Assembly (NCBI GenBank): GCA_026770575.1
Contig: MU657176.1
Location: 487,804-551,803, forward strand
Direction of reading: 5' to 3'
DNA: 64,000 nt
Source: Pelagophyceae sp. CCMP2097
Taxonomy: Eukaryota; Sar; Pelagophyceae
Part shown: positions 9,512-21,772 of the stretch, piece by piece
Numbering within the stretch: position 1 is the stretch's first letter
Layout of the letters: the number at the start of each line of letters is the position of its first letter
Program-made: the position numbers and the translations under genes
The notes under the pieces: model-generated
The model's input: only the letters and a program-made list of their open reading frames with translations
Told to the model about the DNA's origin: nothing
Database searches by the model: none

Positions 9512-11241
9512 ATGGCGCAGCTCTTCCTCGTGCGCTCCCGCGCCGCGGCGCGCTCGGAAAACGGTTGGCGTCTGAGGTCGATGGGTGGCCGTCTTCGAGT
9601 CGTTTGGTTCTCAGCCTTTGCCGTCGCACCCCGCACACCGCCGATGGGTGGCCGTCCTCGCACACCGCCACACTAGGATGCTCCTATCCTGGACCTGCCG
9701 GAGTCGGAGCACCTGAAGAATTACCGGGCGAATTACCAAAAGTATCGCATGGGCTCGAGCTTCGGCGCCAAGGGCGAAATTAACTTCGTCGTCCGCGACA
9801 AGGATGGCGCCGAGACCGTCAACGGCTCGCGGTGGCAGAAGTGGGTCGAGAGCAAGGACGACTCGCCCGACGCGGACGAGGACAATGAGACGACCGAGGA
9901 GGACGGCGCGTACGCGCTTGCCCGCGACGTCAAGATCCCGGACCACGTGGTCCAGACGGACCGGCCGCTCAAGGCGACGTTCGAGCGCGCGAAGAAGATG
10001 CGGTCCGAGGTGATCGTCGAGTCGGGCATCATCGACAACCTGGCCGCGCGCATGCCCGACGTCATCCCCGAGATCTGCCACCGGTCGCCCATCTACGTCG
10101 TGACGGACGCGGTGACGGACAGCCTCTTCGGCCAGAAGGTGTTCGACGGCCTCGAGGCGGCTGGGCTGAATGTGAGTCGAGTCATGCATTTAGAGAATAC
10201 TCCCCTCGGTTCCAAAAACGGGTCCAAACCTCGCCGGACTGCGCTTGCCTGACCGGACGTTTTCCTTCAAACTAGGTGACGAAGTTCATCGTCGAGTCGT
10301 CGACGGACGCGTCGGGCGAGAATTCGACCGAGGGCTTCAAGACGCTCGACACGTTCGCGTCGCTGACGGACCAGATCCTCGCCGCCGGCGTCGACAAGCG
10401 GACGTGCATCGTCTCCGTGGGCGGCGGCGTGATCAACAACATCTGCGGCTTCATCGCAGGCTCCATCTACCGCGGCGTCACGCTCATCCACTTCTCGACG
10501 ACGATGATGGGCCAGGTCGACGCGGCCATCGACTTCAAGCAGGCGCTGAACCACCAGTGCGGCAAGAACCTCATCGGCTGCTACTACCCCGCGACGCGCA
10601 TCGTGCTCGACCCCGAGTGCCTCGCGACGCAGTCGAAGCGCCACCTCCGCAACGGCCTCGCCGAGGCGCTCAAGCACGGCATCGTCCACTCGACGGACCT
10701 GCTCGAGTTCATCCTGTCGGACGACGGCTCGAAGGACGAGTACCGCGAAGGCTACCTCGACGGCGTCGTGCGCCGCACCATTTCGGTCAAGGTGCCCACG
10801 CTGACGCGCTACGAGGAGTCGGACTTCAACGAGATGGCGCCGCAGTTCGGCCACGCGCCCGCGCACGCCGTCGAGTTCCTGTCGTGGCACGGCGGCTACG
10901 ACGTCGAGCCCATCCTGCACGGCGAGGCCGTGGCCATTGGCATGTGCGTCTCCGCCGAGGTGGCGCTCATCATGGGCGTCTGCAACGCCGAGGCCGTCGA
11001 GGACATTTACAACGCGTGCAACGCCGTCGGCCTCCCGACGACGGTGCCCAAGATCATGGACCTCGACGAAGTCTGCGCCAAGCTCGCGTACGACAAGCAC
11101 ACGCTCTCCGGCAAGCCGACCATGGGCCTCATGGTCGCGCTCGGCGACATGTACCACGAGGACGGCACGTACGGCATCGCCATCGACGCCGACGTGCTCC
11201 GCAAGGCCTTTGAGATCAACCAGAACCGTGGTTCGGCATAG
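9512..11241 (+). CDS. Sugar-phosphate cyclase, DOI-synthase-like branch
   Basis: Exons 9512-9529, 9677-10171 and 10276-11241 total 1,479 nt (492 residues). The 18-nt first exon starts in a CACCATGG context and ends at a GTGCGC donor. The C-terminal 370 residues belong to the 3-dehydroquinate synthase superfamily: a GGGVINNICGF nucleotide loop, GKNLIGCYYP, GLAEALKHG (metal Glu), PAHAVE and ILHGEAVAIGM (metal His). Two signatures differ from true dehydroquinate synthase: Asn replaces the usual Asp in the glycine loop, and the Lys motif reads DFKQALN. Both resemble 2-deoxy-scyllo-inosose synthases, which make a carbocycle from glucose 6-phosphate. The first 110 residues are an acidic extension. 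The substrate is uncertain: glucose 6-phosphate, sedoheptulose 7-phosphate or DAHP. Confidence 0.85.
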
Positions 11242-12012
11242 CCGACGCGCGCCCGACCGACGACGCGCGCACGCGAGAAGCGCGCCATCGGCTACGACGA
11301 CGCCCCGAGCGCAAGCCCGCCGGCCGCCCGATAAACATCGATAGATACTGCAAGCCAGTGCAATGGACAAGAATAAGACCAATTTCGTTGCAATTCAAGC
11401 TCTGTGCTTGCCTCGCACGCGAGCGACCCTTGCGTCATGCCTGTGCTCCAGCGACCCTGGTGTCCTGCCTGCGTTTCGTCTGCATCCTCCGCAATCCGCG
11501 GCCGGACCGGCACCCGGACCGTGAGAATTCTAGAAACTCAAAGTCAACTGTCATTGTCAACTGTCATTAGAGGAATTTAGAGGATTCAATTTAATCCCCA
11601 TAACCCATGTTTGAGTACGACATCTTAGCGAAGGGAAATTTCAGTTCAGTGCTGCTGTGGTCGTGGTGTTGTTGGGTCTACTACTCCGAAGCAGGAGGAA
11701 GTGCGTTGCGCGTCTCCCTTTTCATGAAGTCTCATTGAACTGAAGAACCTTCCAGACAAGGGTGGATGACGTGGAATCTACAAATTCCTCGAGAGAGAGA
11801 AAAATCCTTCGCGTTTGTGACGGCAGAATCCGCGAGGCCTCTCCATCGCAGCACGACCACGCCCCTCAGAGGTGCGTCAAACCCTTCGTCGCCCGCCGAC
11901 GTCTGCCGTGGAAGCCCCTTTTTCGGATCGGGCGTCGTCCGTCTCGGCGCGCCTTCGCCCTGTTGCCGCCGGGTCACTTTGCCCCTTGCGGCTTACTAGG
12001 CACTCTTGCAGT
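11242..12012. other. Gap between cyclase and fusion gene
   Basis: About 770 bases. Visible items are a short tandem phrase, TCAACTGTCATTG, around 11541-11567, an AT-rich block 11560-11650, and no supported gene. It holds the terminator of the cyclase and the promoter of the downstream fusion gene. Confidence 0.45.
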
Positions 12013-15000
12013 ATGCGCGTCTTGATCACGGGCACGACGGGCTGGCTGGGCGGGTCGCTGGCCGAGGCGCTGGCTAAGGCGGGGCACACCGTCGTCGGCG
12101 CGTCTCGGCGCGTGACGTCGATTGAAGGCGTTGAGTCGGTGCAGGTCGACATTGGCGACGCGGCGGGCCTGGCGGCGTGCTTCGCCGCCCAGGAAAGCTT
12201 CGACGTCGTCGTGCACATGGCCGGCGCCCTCGGGGCCTGCGACATGCAGACTGCCTTTGACGTGAACGTGACGGGCACGCGCCTCGTCCTCGACGCGGCA
12301 CGCGCGGCCAAGGCGGGCCGCGTCGTCGTCGCCTCGAGCGTCGCCGCCATCGGCACGGGCGCGCCGGGCTTCGCGCCGAAGCTCGTGCCCGCGCCCGTGG
12401 ACCACGTTAACGTGCTCGGGCCGTGGCCGTACGCCTGGTCCAAGTCGGCAGTCGAGGACGTGTGCCGCGTCATCTGCGCCATGGACAAGGACTTGGAGGT
12501 CCTCGCCGTGCGCGTCGGCAACGTTGTCACCGACCCGCCGCGCATCGTCCACCACGACGGCAAGGGTGTCGAGTACCCCGTGCTCCCGGCAACGTCCGCG
12601 GACGCCGCGAACGCCATTGCGGAAAAGGGCTACGCCACGTTCCCAGAGGCGCCGCTCTGCTCCATCGCGCTCTCGGACATGGTCGCCTGCCTCGTCGCCT
12701 CTACGCTGGCGCCCAAGAAGGTGGGCTACCGCGCGCTCGCCGCCGTCGGGCCCACGTCCTTCTCCGACGAGCCCGTCGGCGACGTGATGCGCGCGTGGTA
12801 CGGCGCCGACGCGCCCGACTGCGCCCACTTCGACCGCCCGGGCCACGAGCGCGACGCGTACGCGCCCCGCGTCGGCGATTATTTTGGGGGCCGCCACAGA
12901 CGGGCCTTTTGCGACCATGTCGGACGGTTGCCGTAGGTTCTACGACCTGGAGCCGGCGTTCAAGGAGGTGGGCTGGCGCCCCGTGGTGGACCTGAACCAG
13001 GGCTCTGTCCTCAAGTCGAACGGCCTCGTCTACCTCGTCATCGAGAAGCACGTGCCGCACGCGAGCACGATGAAGTGGCTCCGCCTCGCCAGCGAGCTCG
13101 CCGCCGAGACGCGCAAGGAGCAGGGCTGCGTCTTCTACGACTTTGTGCGCGTGAGCCCCACGGACGTCCGCATCGTCGAGTGCTGGGCCGGTGCCGCGCA
13201 GCTGGCGGCGCACGCGGCGTCGGCACACTTTACGCGCCTCGTGCCCGAGATGGACGCCATCTCCGAGACAAAGTCGTTCACCCAGGGCGTCGACGCGCTC
13301 CCCGCCGTGGCGCCCTTGGCCGCGGCGACGGGCGCGCGCGACCCCGACGCCGCTGTCTTCCTGGTCATCAAAAAGAGCGTGGTGGCGGCGAGCCAGGCGC
13401 GGTGGCTGGAGATGGCCAAGGACCTCGCCGCGGCGTCGCGCCAGGAGGCGGGCTGCCTCTTCTACGACTTTGTGCGCGTCGGCACCGACGCCACCGACTT
13501 TCGCATCGTCGAGTGCTGGGCCAGCGAGGCGCACCTCGCGGCGCACGCGGCGTCGCCGCACTTCGTCATGCTCATCCCGCTCATGGACGCCATCTCGGGG
13601 ACGCCCGAGTTCCAAAAGGGCAGCGACGCGCTGGCGCCGTTCACGGGCCGCACGAGCGCGCAGGAGAACACTGGCAAGATCCTCGTCATGTACGACTCGT
13701 CGACGAGCTGCACGGCCTTGATGGCGCAGCTCGTGGCCGAGGGCGCGCGGCAGCTGGACCGCACCGAGGTCCGCATCCGCCGCGTCGGCGGCGTGGCCAA
13801 CCACTGGGACCAGGAGCGCAAGGCCGCGGTGGCCAACGTGGAGGAGTGCACAATGGAGGACCTGCTCTGGTGCGACGGCGTGGCCGTGGGGTCGCCGTGC
13901 AACCTGGGCGGCATTTCTTGGCGCATGAAGAAGTTCTGGGACGACTTCTCGCAGTCGTGGTGGTCCAAGGTCGACGGCAAGATCGGCTGCGCGTTCGTGT
14001 CGCAGGGCGGCCACGCCGGCGGCGCCGAGCTCGTCTGCCAGGCGATGAACAACGTCATTTTGAACTTTGGCTTTTCCGTCTTCGGCACGACGGACTACGT
14101 CACGTCCATCAACACGCAGCACTACGGCGCCTGCTGCGCAAAGGCGCCGCGCAACGCCGTGGACCAGATGGCCTGCCGCCGCCTCGGCCTCCGCCTCGCC
14201 GAGTTCGTCGGGCTCTACATCAAGCACCGGCCGGAGACGCACCCGCTGCTCTCGAGCAAGCGCCGTGACCTCGAGCGCTGGGGCGGGCCGCACCCGCCGC
14301 GCGACGCGGACATCGACGAGCTCGTCGCGATCAACGGCGCGCCGCTGAACTTTGGCAGCGCCGGCGACCCGCGGCCGACGGCGCTCATCTTCACCAAGAT
14401 GGCCGCGTACCAGCACAACTCGACGCCGGCGTCGGCCAACTGCGCCGCCGTCGCGGCGGAGCAGCGCGGCTACCGCGCCATCGTCTCGTCGGACTCGGCG
14501 CTCCTCGAGGACCCCGCGCAGCGGTTCGACGTGATCGTGCTCGTCAACTGCTCGGGCGAGGCCTTCGACCTGGCCAAGGAGCAGCTCTCGGCGCACGTGG
14601 CGCGCGGCGGCGGCGTCCTGGGCATCCACGCCGCGCTGGCCTCGTTCCTCGACGGCGCCGACGCCGTGGGGGGCACCAAGCTCGGGGCCACGACGACGCT
14701 CATCTCGGACGTCTTCGGCGCGCACTTCCTCAACCACCCGCTCCCGCAAGACGGCAGCGTCGTCCTCGACCACGCCGCGCTGCGCACGGCCTTTGGCGGC
14801 GACCTCGCGCTCTCGCCGGCGGCGTGCCTGCCGGGCGTCGTCCAGACGCGCGACGAGTTCTTCAACTTCAACCACGCGCCGCCCGCCGACTGCGTCGTCC
14901 TCGCACGCCTCGACGAGACGACGTACGAGGGCGGCCTCATGGGCGCCGACCACCCCATTGTCTGGTGCCGCGAGCTCCCGAGCAAGGCACGCGTCTTCTA

Positions 15001-15130
15001 CACGGGCCTCGGCCACTTTGACGCCAGCTACCACTCGGACCGCGGCGACGGCGGCCTCGCGCGCAAAATCCTCCAGACGGGCTTCAACTTCGTCGCCAAG
15101 GACCCCTGCGCCCTCGCGCCGTTCTGCTGA
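12013..15130 (+). CDS. Five-domain fusion: SDR, ABM, ABM, WrbA-like, ThuA-like
   Basis: Exons 12013-12857 and 12937-15130 (GTACGC donor, CCGTAG acceptor, 79-nt intron) total 3,039 nt (1,012 residues). Residues 1-300 are an extended short-chain dehydrogenase/epimerase: TGTTGWLGGSLAEAL nucleotide loop, HMAGALGA, and YAWSK carrying the catalytic Tyr-x-x-x-Lys. The typical C-terminal phrase FKEVGWRPVVDLNQG lies in exon 2, which is why I join the two frames. Residues about 310-390 and 420-505 are tandem antibiotic-biosynthesis-monooxygenase-type domains (GCVFYDFVRV with VECWAG; GCLFYDFVRV with VECWAS). Residues 528-720 are a WrbA-like flavodoxin fold (ILVMYDSSTSCT, VGSPCNLGGISWRMKKF). Residues 755-1005 are ThuA-like (FTKMAAYQHNSTPAS, GGGVLGIHAA, GLGHFDASYH). 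This looks like a redox enzyme for a quinone or sugar-derived product. Two separate genes remain possible. Confidence 0.8.
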
Positions 15131-15379
15131 GCGCCCCGTGCTGCGTGACCAACGCACTCGTCCCACCCCGCCGAGGCGGCCGCGCGCCAACCCAGAACAA
15201 CTTTTTGACCCCGACTCGCCAACGCAAAGACGCACCGCCGCTTGAAAACGGCATCGCCACTTTCTTAAAGAAGCGCTGCGACAAACGGCACGCAAGAGGG
15301 ACGAGGCAGCAAGGGTCCCCTCGGGGAGACCTGGGCACTGTAACACAGACGTCGACACTGGCAAGGAAAAAAAATGTAA

Positions 15380-16645
15380 ATGTCGCTAAATAACGCCGAG
15401 TCTCTCCATGCAGCGCTTGGTATCCTTGATCAATATCCCAGGTCTCCAGACTTTCGGGGTTCCGACGGATCCTGGGCCTGGCTCTCGAGAGCCCTCGGCC
15501 TGGCTCTCGGCGGCCTCGTGCCAATGCTCCGCGTGCTGACGAGCGTGGATCTCGTCGCGCACATTTTGCTGATGGTCGAGGTCTGGGACCCCATGAATTG
15601 GAACGCACTCATCGTTGCTAAAAAAATCAAAGAGGCCGTGCTCGTCGCCGCGCGGCGCCGAATGCAGCCCCTCGTGCGGCCGCTCGCGTGGGCCTACGAG
15701 GTGGCCAAGGGCCGCGCGACCTTCCGAGGGCACACCAGCAAAGTCTTCGCCTGCGCGTTCTTGAGCGACGGCAAGCGCGTCGCGACGACGAGCAGCGACG
15801 GCACGGCGCGGCTCTGGGACGCCGAGACGGGCGTGCCGCAGACGACGCTCGCGGGACAGACCGGCGCGGTCTACACCTACTACCTATCGCCCGACGGCAA
15901 GCGCGCCGTGACGACGAGCAGGGACTTTACGGTGCGGCTCTGCGACGCCGAGACGGGCGCGCTGCAGGCGACGCTCAAGGGACACACCAACCTCGTAAGC
16001 CCGATTCATACCCTCCGATTCGAACCCTTCCCCCGGCGAAGCGCGAGTTAGGTCTCGAGGTGCGCGTTCTCGCCCGACGGCAAGCGAATCGCGACGGCGA
16101 GCGCCGACAAGACGGCGCGGCTCTGGGACGCCAAGACAGGCGCGCTGCAGATGACGCTCGAGGGGCACGCCGGCACGGTCTGCAGCTGCGCGTTCTCGTC
16201 CGACGGCACGCGCCTTGTGACGGCGAGCTTCGACGAGACGGCGCGGCTGTGGGACGCCGAGACCGGCGCGCTGCTCACGACGCTCAAGGGGCACATCGGC
16301 GAAGTCATGAGCGGCGCGTTCTCGCCCGACGGCACACGCGTCGTGACGGCGAGCTGCGACAAGACGGCGCAGCTCTGGGATGCCGAGACGGGCGCGCCGC
16401 GGATAACCTTCGAGGGCCACTACGGAGAAGTCTGCAGCTGCGCGTTCTCGCCCGACGGCAAGTGCATCGTGACGGCGAGCTTCGACAAGACGGCGCGGCT
16501 CTGGGACGCGGAGACGGGTGCGCTGCGGACGACGCTCGTGGGCCACACCGACTGCGTCATGAGCTGCGCGTTCTCGTCCGACGGCAGGCGCGTCGTGACG
16601 GCGAGCCGGGACGGCACGGCGCGCCTCTGGGACGCTGCGGTCTAA
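15380..16645 (+). CDS. Seven-bladed WD40 repeat protein (copy 2)
   Basis: Exons 15380-15994 and 16052-16645 total 1,209 nt (402 residues). The intron uses GTAAGC and GTTAG and interrupts the third blade. About 115 non-WD40 residues come first (WAWLSRALGLALGG, then VLTSVDLVAHILLMVEVW), followed by seven blades with the same wording as the copy at 161-1291 (CAFSPDGKRIATASADKTARLWDAKTGAL). The two genes are close paralogs with similar non-WD40 leaders. The role is unknown beyond scaffolding. The stop codon lies only 30 bases from the end of the convergent TPR gene. Confidence 0.88.
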
Positions 16646-16675
16646 TCATTTATGTGTTTTTGGCCCATCGGCGCG

Positions 16676-18710
16676 TCACGGTCGGTCCGGCGCGTCGGGG
16701 CGGTCGGGCGGGCCGCTGAGGATTTCGGAGAGGTGGTCCCGGAGGCCGCCGTCGGCGCCCGCCGCGAGGAATGAGGGCTGCGCGTCAAGCTTCTCCAGGA
16801 GCTGACCGAGGGCGTGCCGCGGCGGGTTGGGCACCGCGCGCGCCCAATGCAAAAGGTGCAGGCCCAGCTGATGCGCCAGGAGCGCGGCGCGCGGCGCGTC
16901 CGGCGGTGCGTCCGAGAGTGCCGTCGCCTCGACGTCTGCGCGGCCGCGGGCGAGCGGGCCCCGCCGAGCGCGCGCCGCCCGTTTCCCGGCCGACGCGTCG
17001 ACGAGCGCGCCGAGGCGCTCCGCGAGCTCCGTCGTCGCGCCGCGGCCTACCGGTCGCGCCGTCGGAATGTGCATCTGAGCGGCGGGCCATTGCGGCGACT
17101 GACATGCGACGGCGTCGCGCGCGTCCGGCGCCGGGAGCCGGCAGGCAGCGGCGACGAGTGCACGTGCGTCGGTGGCCGGGGCGCTACCCTGCCGCCCCGC
17201 GGCGCCGCACCCGACGCGCCACGCGCGCCGCTTTGTGAGATCGGCGGCGAGTGAGTCGAGCGCCCGCACCAAAGCGTCGCAGCGCAGCTGCTTCGAGGCC
17301 GCGGCGCCGTCGCCGCTGTCGGCCGCCTCGGCGAGCTCCGCGACCTACCGCGGCAATGACGGCGCTCGCTCCACGCGCGACGATGCAGGCCTGTCCCGGA
17401 GAGTCGCCGACGCGGTGATCGACGAGGAGCGCGGCCTTTGCGCCGCGGAAGTGCGCTTTGGCCGACGCGCCGTCGCGCGAAATCGCCGCTGTAGCGTCGT
17501 CCAGTGCGGCTAGGGCGTGCCCGCGCCGAAAGGCGGCGACGGACGCGGCGTCGTCGGACGCGCCGCCCGCGGCGCGGAGGCTGCGGTCGAGGGCTGCGTC
17601 CTCGCGCGCGAGGGCGAGGTGGACGGCCGCGCGGTTCGAATACAGAATCGCGCCGACGGCTGCATCTTCCGGCCGTTGGACCACCACGACCTCGAAGACG
17701 GTTGCGAGGTCGGGCTGTGCGCCGCCAGAAGGCGCCGCGCCAGCTTCGTCGTCGTTCCTGTCGCCGAGGGGCCACTTGCCCGACGGCGGCGGAAAATTCG
17801 GCTGCGGCGGCATGAGCGCATCGTCGGGGCCGCCCGCGATGGCGTCGACCATCGCAGTCGCCTCGGACTGCGTGCAGTCGTCGCCTCCGTTGGCGGCAAT
17901 GGCCGCAGAGTAGTACATCAACGCCGCGGGCAGGCGGCCGTCCTTGAAAGCCGAGTTGCCTTCGTCCCACTGCGCTTTGCACCGCGCGCTCACCGAAGAC
18001 GGCGGTCGAGGCGCCTCTACGGCGGCCTCCACGGGCGCCTTTGGAGCTGCAGGAGCGGTGGAAAAGCGCTGCAGTTCGCCGACCGTCCCCGCCGCGGCGC
18101 CGACGACGGCCGCAATGTCCTTGAGGTAGGCGGTCTGGACGTCTTCGACTTGGAGGTATGTGTCGTAGAGCGACGCCCCACCTGCCGACGCCGCTTTCAA
18201 GTCCTCGAGCGAGGGCAGCGCGTCGCCCTTGACGGCGTTGCAGAGGTCGATATACGTCGCCGCGGCCACCATTCGCGGCATGACGCGCTTGACGAGCAAT
18301 GCCGGCGCGTCTTTTAGAGGCGCGAGCGGGCCCGCGGCGCCGTCGGCGACGGCGCGCGTCAGAACGTGGAGGACGAAAAGACCGTTGTCGACGTCGCGGC
18401 CCGTGAACGCGTCCTCGCAGCAGAGCCGCCCGCCCGGCCAGCCGCCGCGCTCGCCGGCGCGCGGCTGGAAGCGGCGGCCGAGGTGCTCGACGTCGGTACG
18501 GCGCGCCTCGACCGTAGCGGCGCCCTGGACGAAGATGAACACGTCGTTGAGCAGCGCGTTGCGCGTTCGGATCGAGTCCGGCGATTGCTCTTCGGCCGCG
18601 AGGATGTCGACGAGCTCCGACCGCGACTTTTGCTCCACGACGGCCCAGACCACGCGGCCGGCGAGCGACGACCGCTTGCACGTGTACGCCCGGCCCGGCT
18701 TCATGGCCAT
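16676..18710 (-). CDS. TPR-like protein, two exons
   Basis: Exons 18710-17424 and 17344-16676 total 1,956 nt (651 residues). The intron (donor GTCGAT, acceptor GTAG) restores the frame as AKAALL then VAELAEAADSG. The middle third carries TPR-type helical pairs of the co-chaperone style: CKAQWDEGNSAFKDGRLPAALMYYSAAI, GAILYSNRAAVHLALAREDAALD and HALAALDDATAAISRDGASAKAHFRGAKA. The first 200 residues (MAMKPGRAYTCKRSSLAGRV, later AATYIDLCNAVKGD) are unassigned and have no targeting signal. The C-terminus is also unassigned. TPR proteins of this layout often bind Hsp90 or Hsp70 tails, but no other domain supports that here. Confidence 0.75.
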
Positions 18711-18798
18711 GGCTCCGTCGCGCGTCGGCGCGTCGCGCGCCGGCGCAAACGAATGGCGCGAATATCGCCAAAAGTTGCCACAATCCTGGCCTAGATTG

Positions 18799-18858
18799 TA
18801 GGAATCCTAGTCACTAGGAATTCCTAGTAGGAATTCCTAGTAGTAGTAGGAATTCCTA
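18799..18858. repeat. Cluster of TAGGAATTCCTA palindromes (site 1)
   Basis: Three exact copies of the 12-base palindrome TAGGAATTCCTA at 18815, 18828 and 18847, plus a shorter variant (TAGGAATCCTA) at 18799. It lies just upstream of the TPR gene, next to the Sel1 pseudogene. The same 12-mer recurs at 40220, 40233, 54031, 58346 and 58508, always outside genes. Confidence 0.9.
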
Positions 18859-18924
18859 GTAGGATATCGATCCTGGATTCGGCTCGTCGGCGACTGAAGG
18901 GGCCGGGAAGCACCGCGCTTTGGC

Positions 18925-19200
18925 ACAAACGCGCCGCCGAGCAAGGGTAACCCCGGCGCGCAATGCGACCAGGGCCAGCTGTTCTACGAGGGAAAGAGCG
19001 TAGTCCAGTCGTTCGACGAAGCCGTGAAGTGGTTCCGCCTGTCCGCGACTCCGCGGCGCAGGGCCATACAGACGAGCTTGTCAAACTGGCGACTGTTACG
19101 CAAGGCAACTGCGTGCCATGGGACGACCGCGAGGCGCAGCACGTCGGTGCTCTGGCGGCAGTCGAACGGCTCGAGGGGCGCCACGCCCTGAATGCCAGCC
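18925..19200 (+). pseudogene. Sel1-repeat pseudogene fragment
   Basis: Three reading frames in succession spell Sel1-repeat text. The first reads LWHKRAAEQG. After one extra base it continues NPGAQCDQGQLFYEGKSVVQ, then FDEAVKWFRLSA. A direct duplication of eight bases (TCCGCGAC) breaks the frame again near 19050, and the third frame reads AAQGHTDELVKLAT and CVPWDDREAQHV. Sel1 repeats normally read GxGVxxDxxEAxxWxxxAAxxG. No start or stop frames this piece and no continuous protein can be made, so it is a decayed remnant. The intact source gene is not in the window. Confidence 0.65.
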
Positions 19201-19320
19201 GACGGGCGCGGCCGACGGCCGGCGATGCCGGGCGACTCGAGCGATCCGGACTCGGGAGTGCTCTTCCGCCAGGACCGGCCTCATCGCCCGGGCCCACGCC
19301 ATGCACACGGGCATGACGGG

Positions 19321-20028
19321 TTAGGGAGACACAAGATTCGCTGCGCCCGCACGCGCAGCGACCGCGACCCTGGGGAGCCGGCGCGTGCCGGCGGCGGGCA
19401 GCGCCGCCGGTTCGCGGGCGTAGAACGGCGCGACGAGGGGCGCCGAAGCGCTGGCGCGGAGGTCGGCGGTGGGCGGGCGCGACCGCGCGGGCTGTGGCGT
19501 CGCGGCGGGCTGTGGCGTCGCGGGGGTCGTTGCGGCGGGTTGCGTCGCGGAGGGCCGCGTCGTCGCGGAGGGCCACGTGGTCATTTCGACACGCGGCGCA
19601 AAGTCCGGCCGGCACGTCTCCGGACGGCGGTGCGTGGCGGGGAGGACCGGGGCGGCGGCGGGTCGTCGCTGCGGCGGCATGCGCGGGCGCCGGTCGTAAT
19701 ACATTTGGGGCATCAAGACGAAAGTCTTGAGCTGAAAGTCGCCGTTTGGCTGCATGTCAAAGCTCGGCGCTTTGGGGCCGTAGTCGGCCAGCACCTCCTC
19801 GTGCGATCCCTGCGGGAAGGTTAAGCCACTTTTGCGGAGCGTGTGCAGGTCGGCGTGCGCATCGGGCTCGCAGCGCGCGACGGCGTTCAGCAAAGCAGTC
19901 TCCTCGCGGCGGAAGACTTTGCGCGCCGCGTCGTACTTGCCCACGCGGCCGCCCTCGACCGCCGCCGCGCGGGCCATTTCCGAGGCCAGCTCGCCGTAGC
20001 GCCAAGGGGCCCCCTGGCGCGCCGCCAT
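19321..20028 (-). CDS. Hypothetical protein with Thr/Pro/Ala-rich tail
   Basis: 235 residues from the ATG at 20028 (MAARQGAPWRYGELASEM); the frame stays open to 20208, so a longer form is possible. The N-terminal 120 residues look globular (GKYDAARKVFRREETALLNA, then KSGLTFPQGSHEEVL). The C-terminal 115 residues are low-compl-exity with repeated TTRPSATQPA, ATPQPA-like phrases. I do not recognise a family. The tail is encoded by a visibly repetitive GC-rich stretch at about 19440-19600. Confidence rests on frame length and the non-repetitive first half. Confidence 0.5.
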   Translation of the reverse strand: MAARQGAPWRYGELASEMARAAAVEGGRVGKYDAARKVFRREETALLNAVARCEPDAHADLHTLRKSGLTFPQGSHEEVLADYGPKAPSFDMQPNGDFQLKTFVLMPQMYYDRRPRMPPQRRPAAAPVLPATHRRPETCRPDFAPRVEMTTWPSATTRPSATQPAATTPATPQPAATPQPARSRPPTADLRASASAPLVAPFYAREPAALPAAGTRRLPRVAVAARAGAANLVSP

Positions 20029-20315
20029 CCGCACGCCTTTTGCGCAGATTATATTCGAGCCACTCGCGCGTCCTGGATCTGCGGTAGAGCGGCGCTCCGT
20101 GACCCGTCCGAGTCGCGGCGCGCGGGCGCGTGGCCCAAAAAAGACTTGAGCTTCTTTTAAGGGTCGCCAAAATCTCATGAGCACAAGTTGCAAGGTCGTG
20201 CCTCGCACTTGATCACGGACCTTCGAGCGCGCGACGTCGAGTAACGGTGCTTAAGGAAAAATGTAGGCGGGCGCGCCCGATAAGAGTGCTTTGGGCGCCG
20301 GCGCCGGGCCTCAAG

Positions 20316-21772
<1,457 letters not shown>

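Noticed and set aside
9349..9783. 144-codon frame upstream of the cyclase
   Set aside because: It runs in a different frame from the cyclase and overlaps its exon 2. A GTGCGC intron joins MAQLFL to the cyclase instead.
12937..15130. ABM-WrbA-ThuA part as a separate gene starting at 12884
   Set aside because: The first residues after the intron are the missing SDR C-terminus, and a phase-matched intron joins them. It is kept as the less likely alternative.
12701..15364. 887-codon minus-strand frame over the fusion gene
   Set aside because: The sense strand encodes recognisable domains. The antisense product is Arg/Val/Glu-rich without motifs, typical of GC-rich shadow frames.
15688..16719. 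Long frames overlapping WD40 copy 2 on both strands
   Set aside because: Same repeat-shadow effect. The sense frame with WD40 motifs is clearly the gene.
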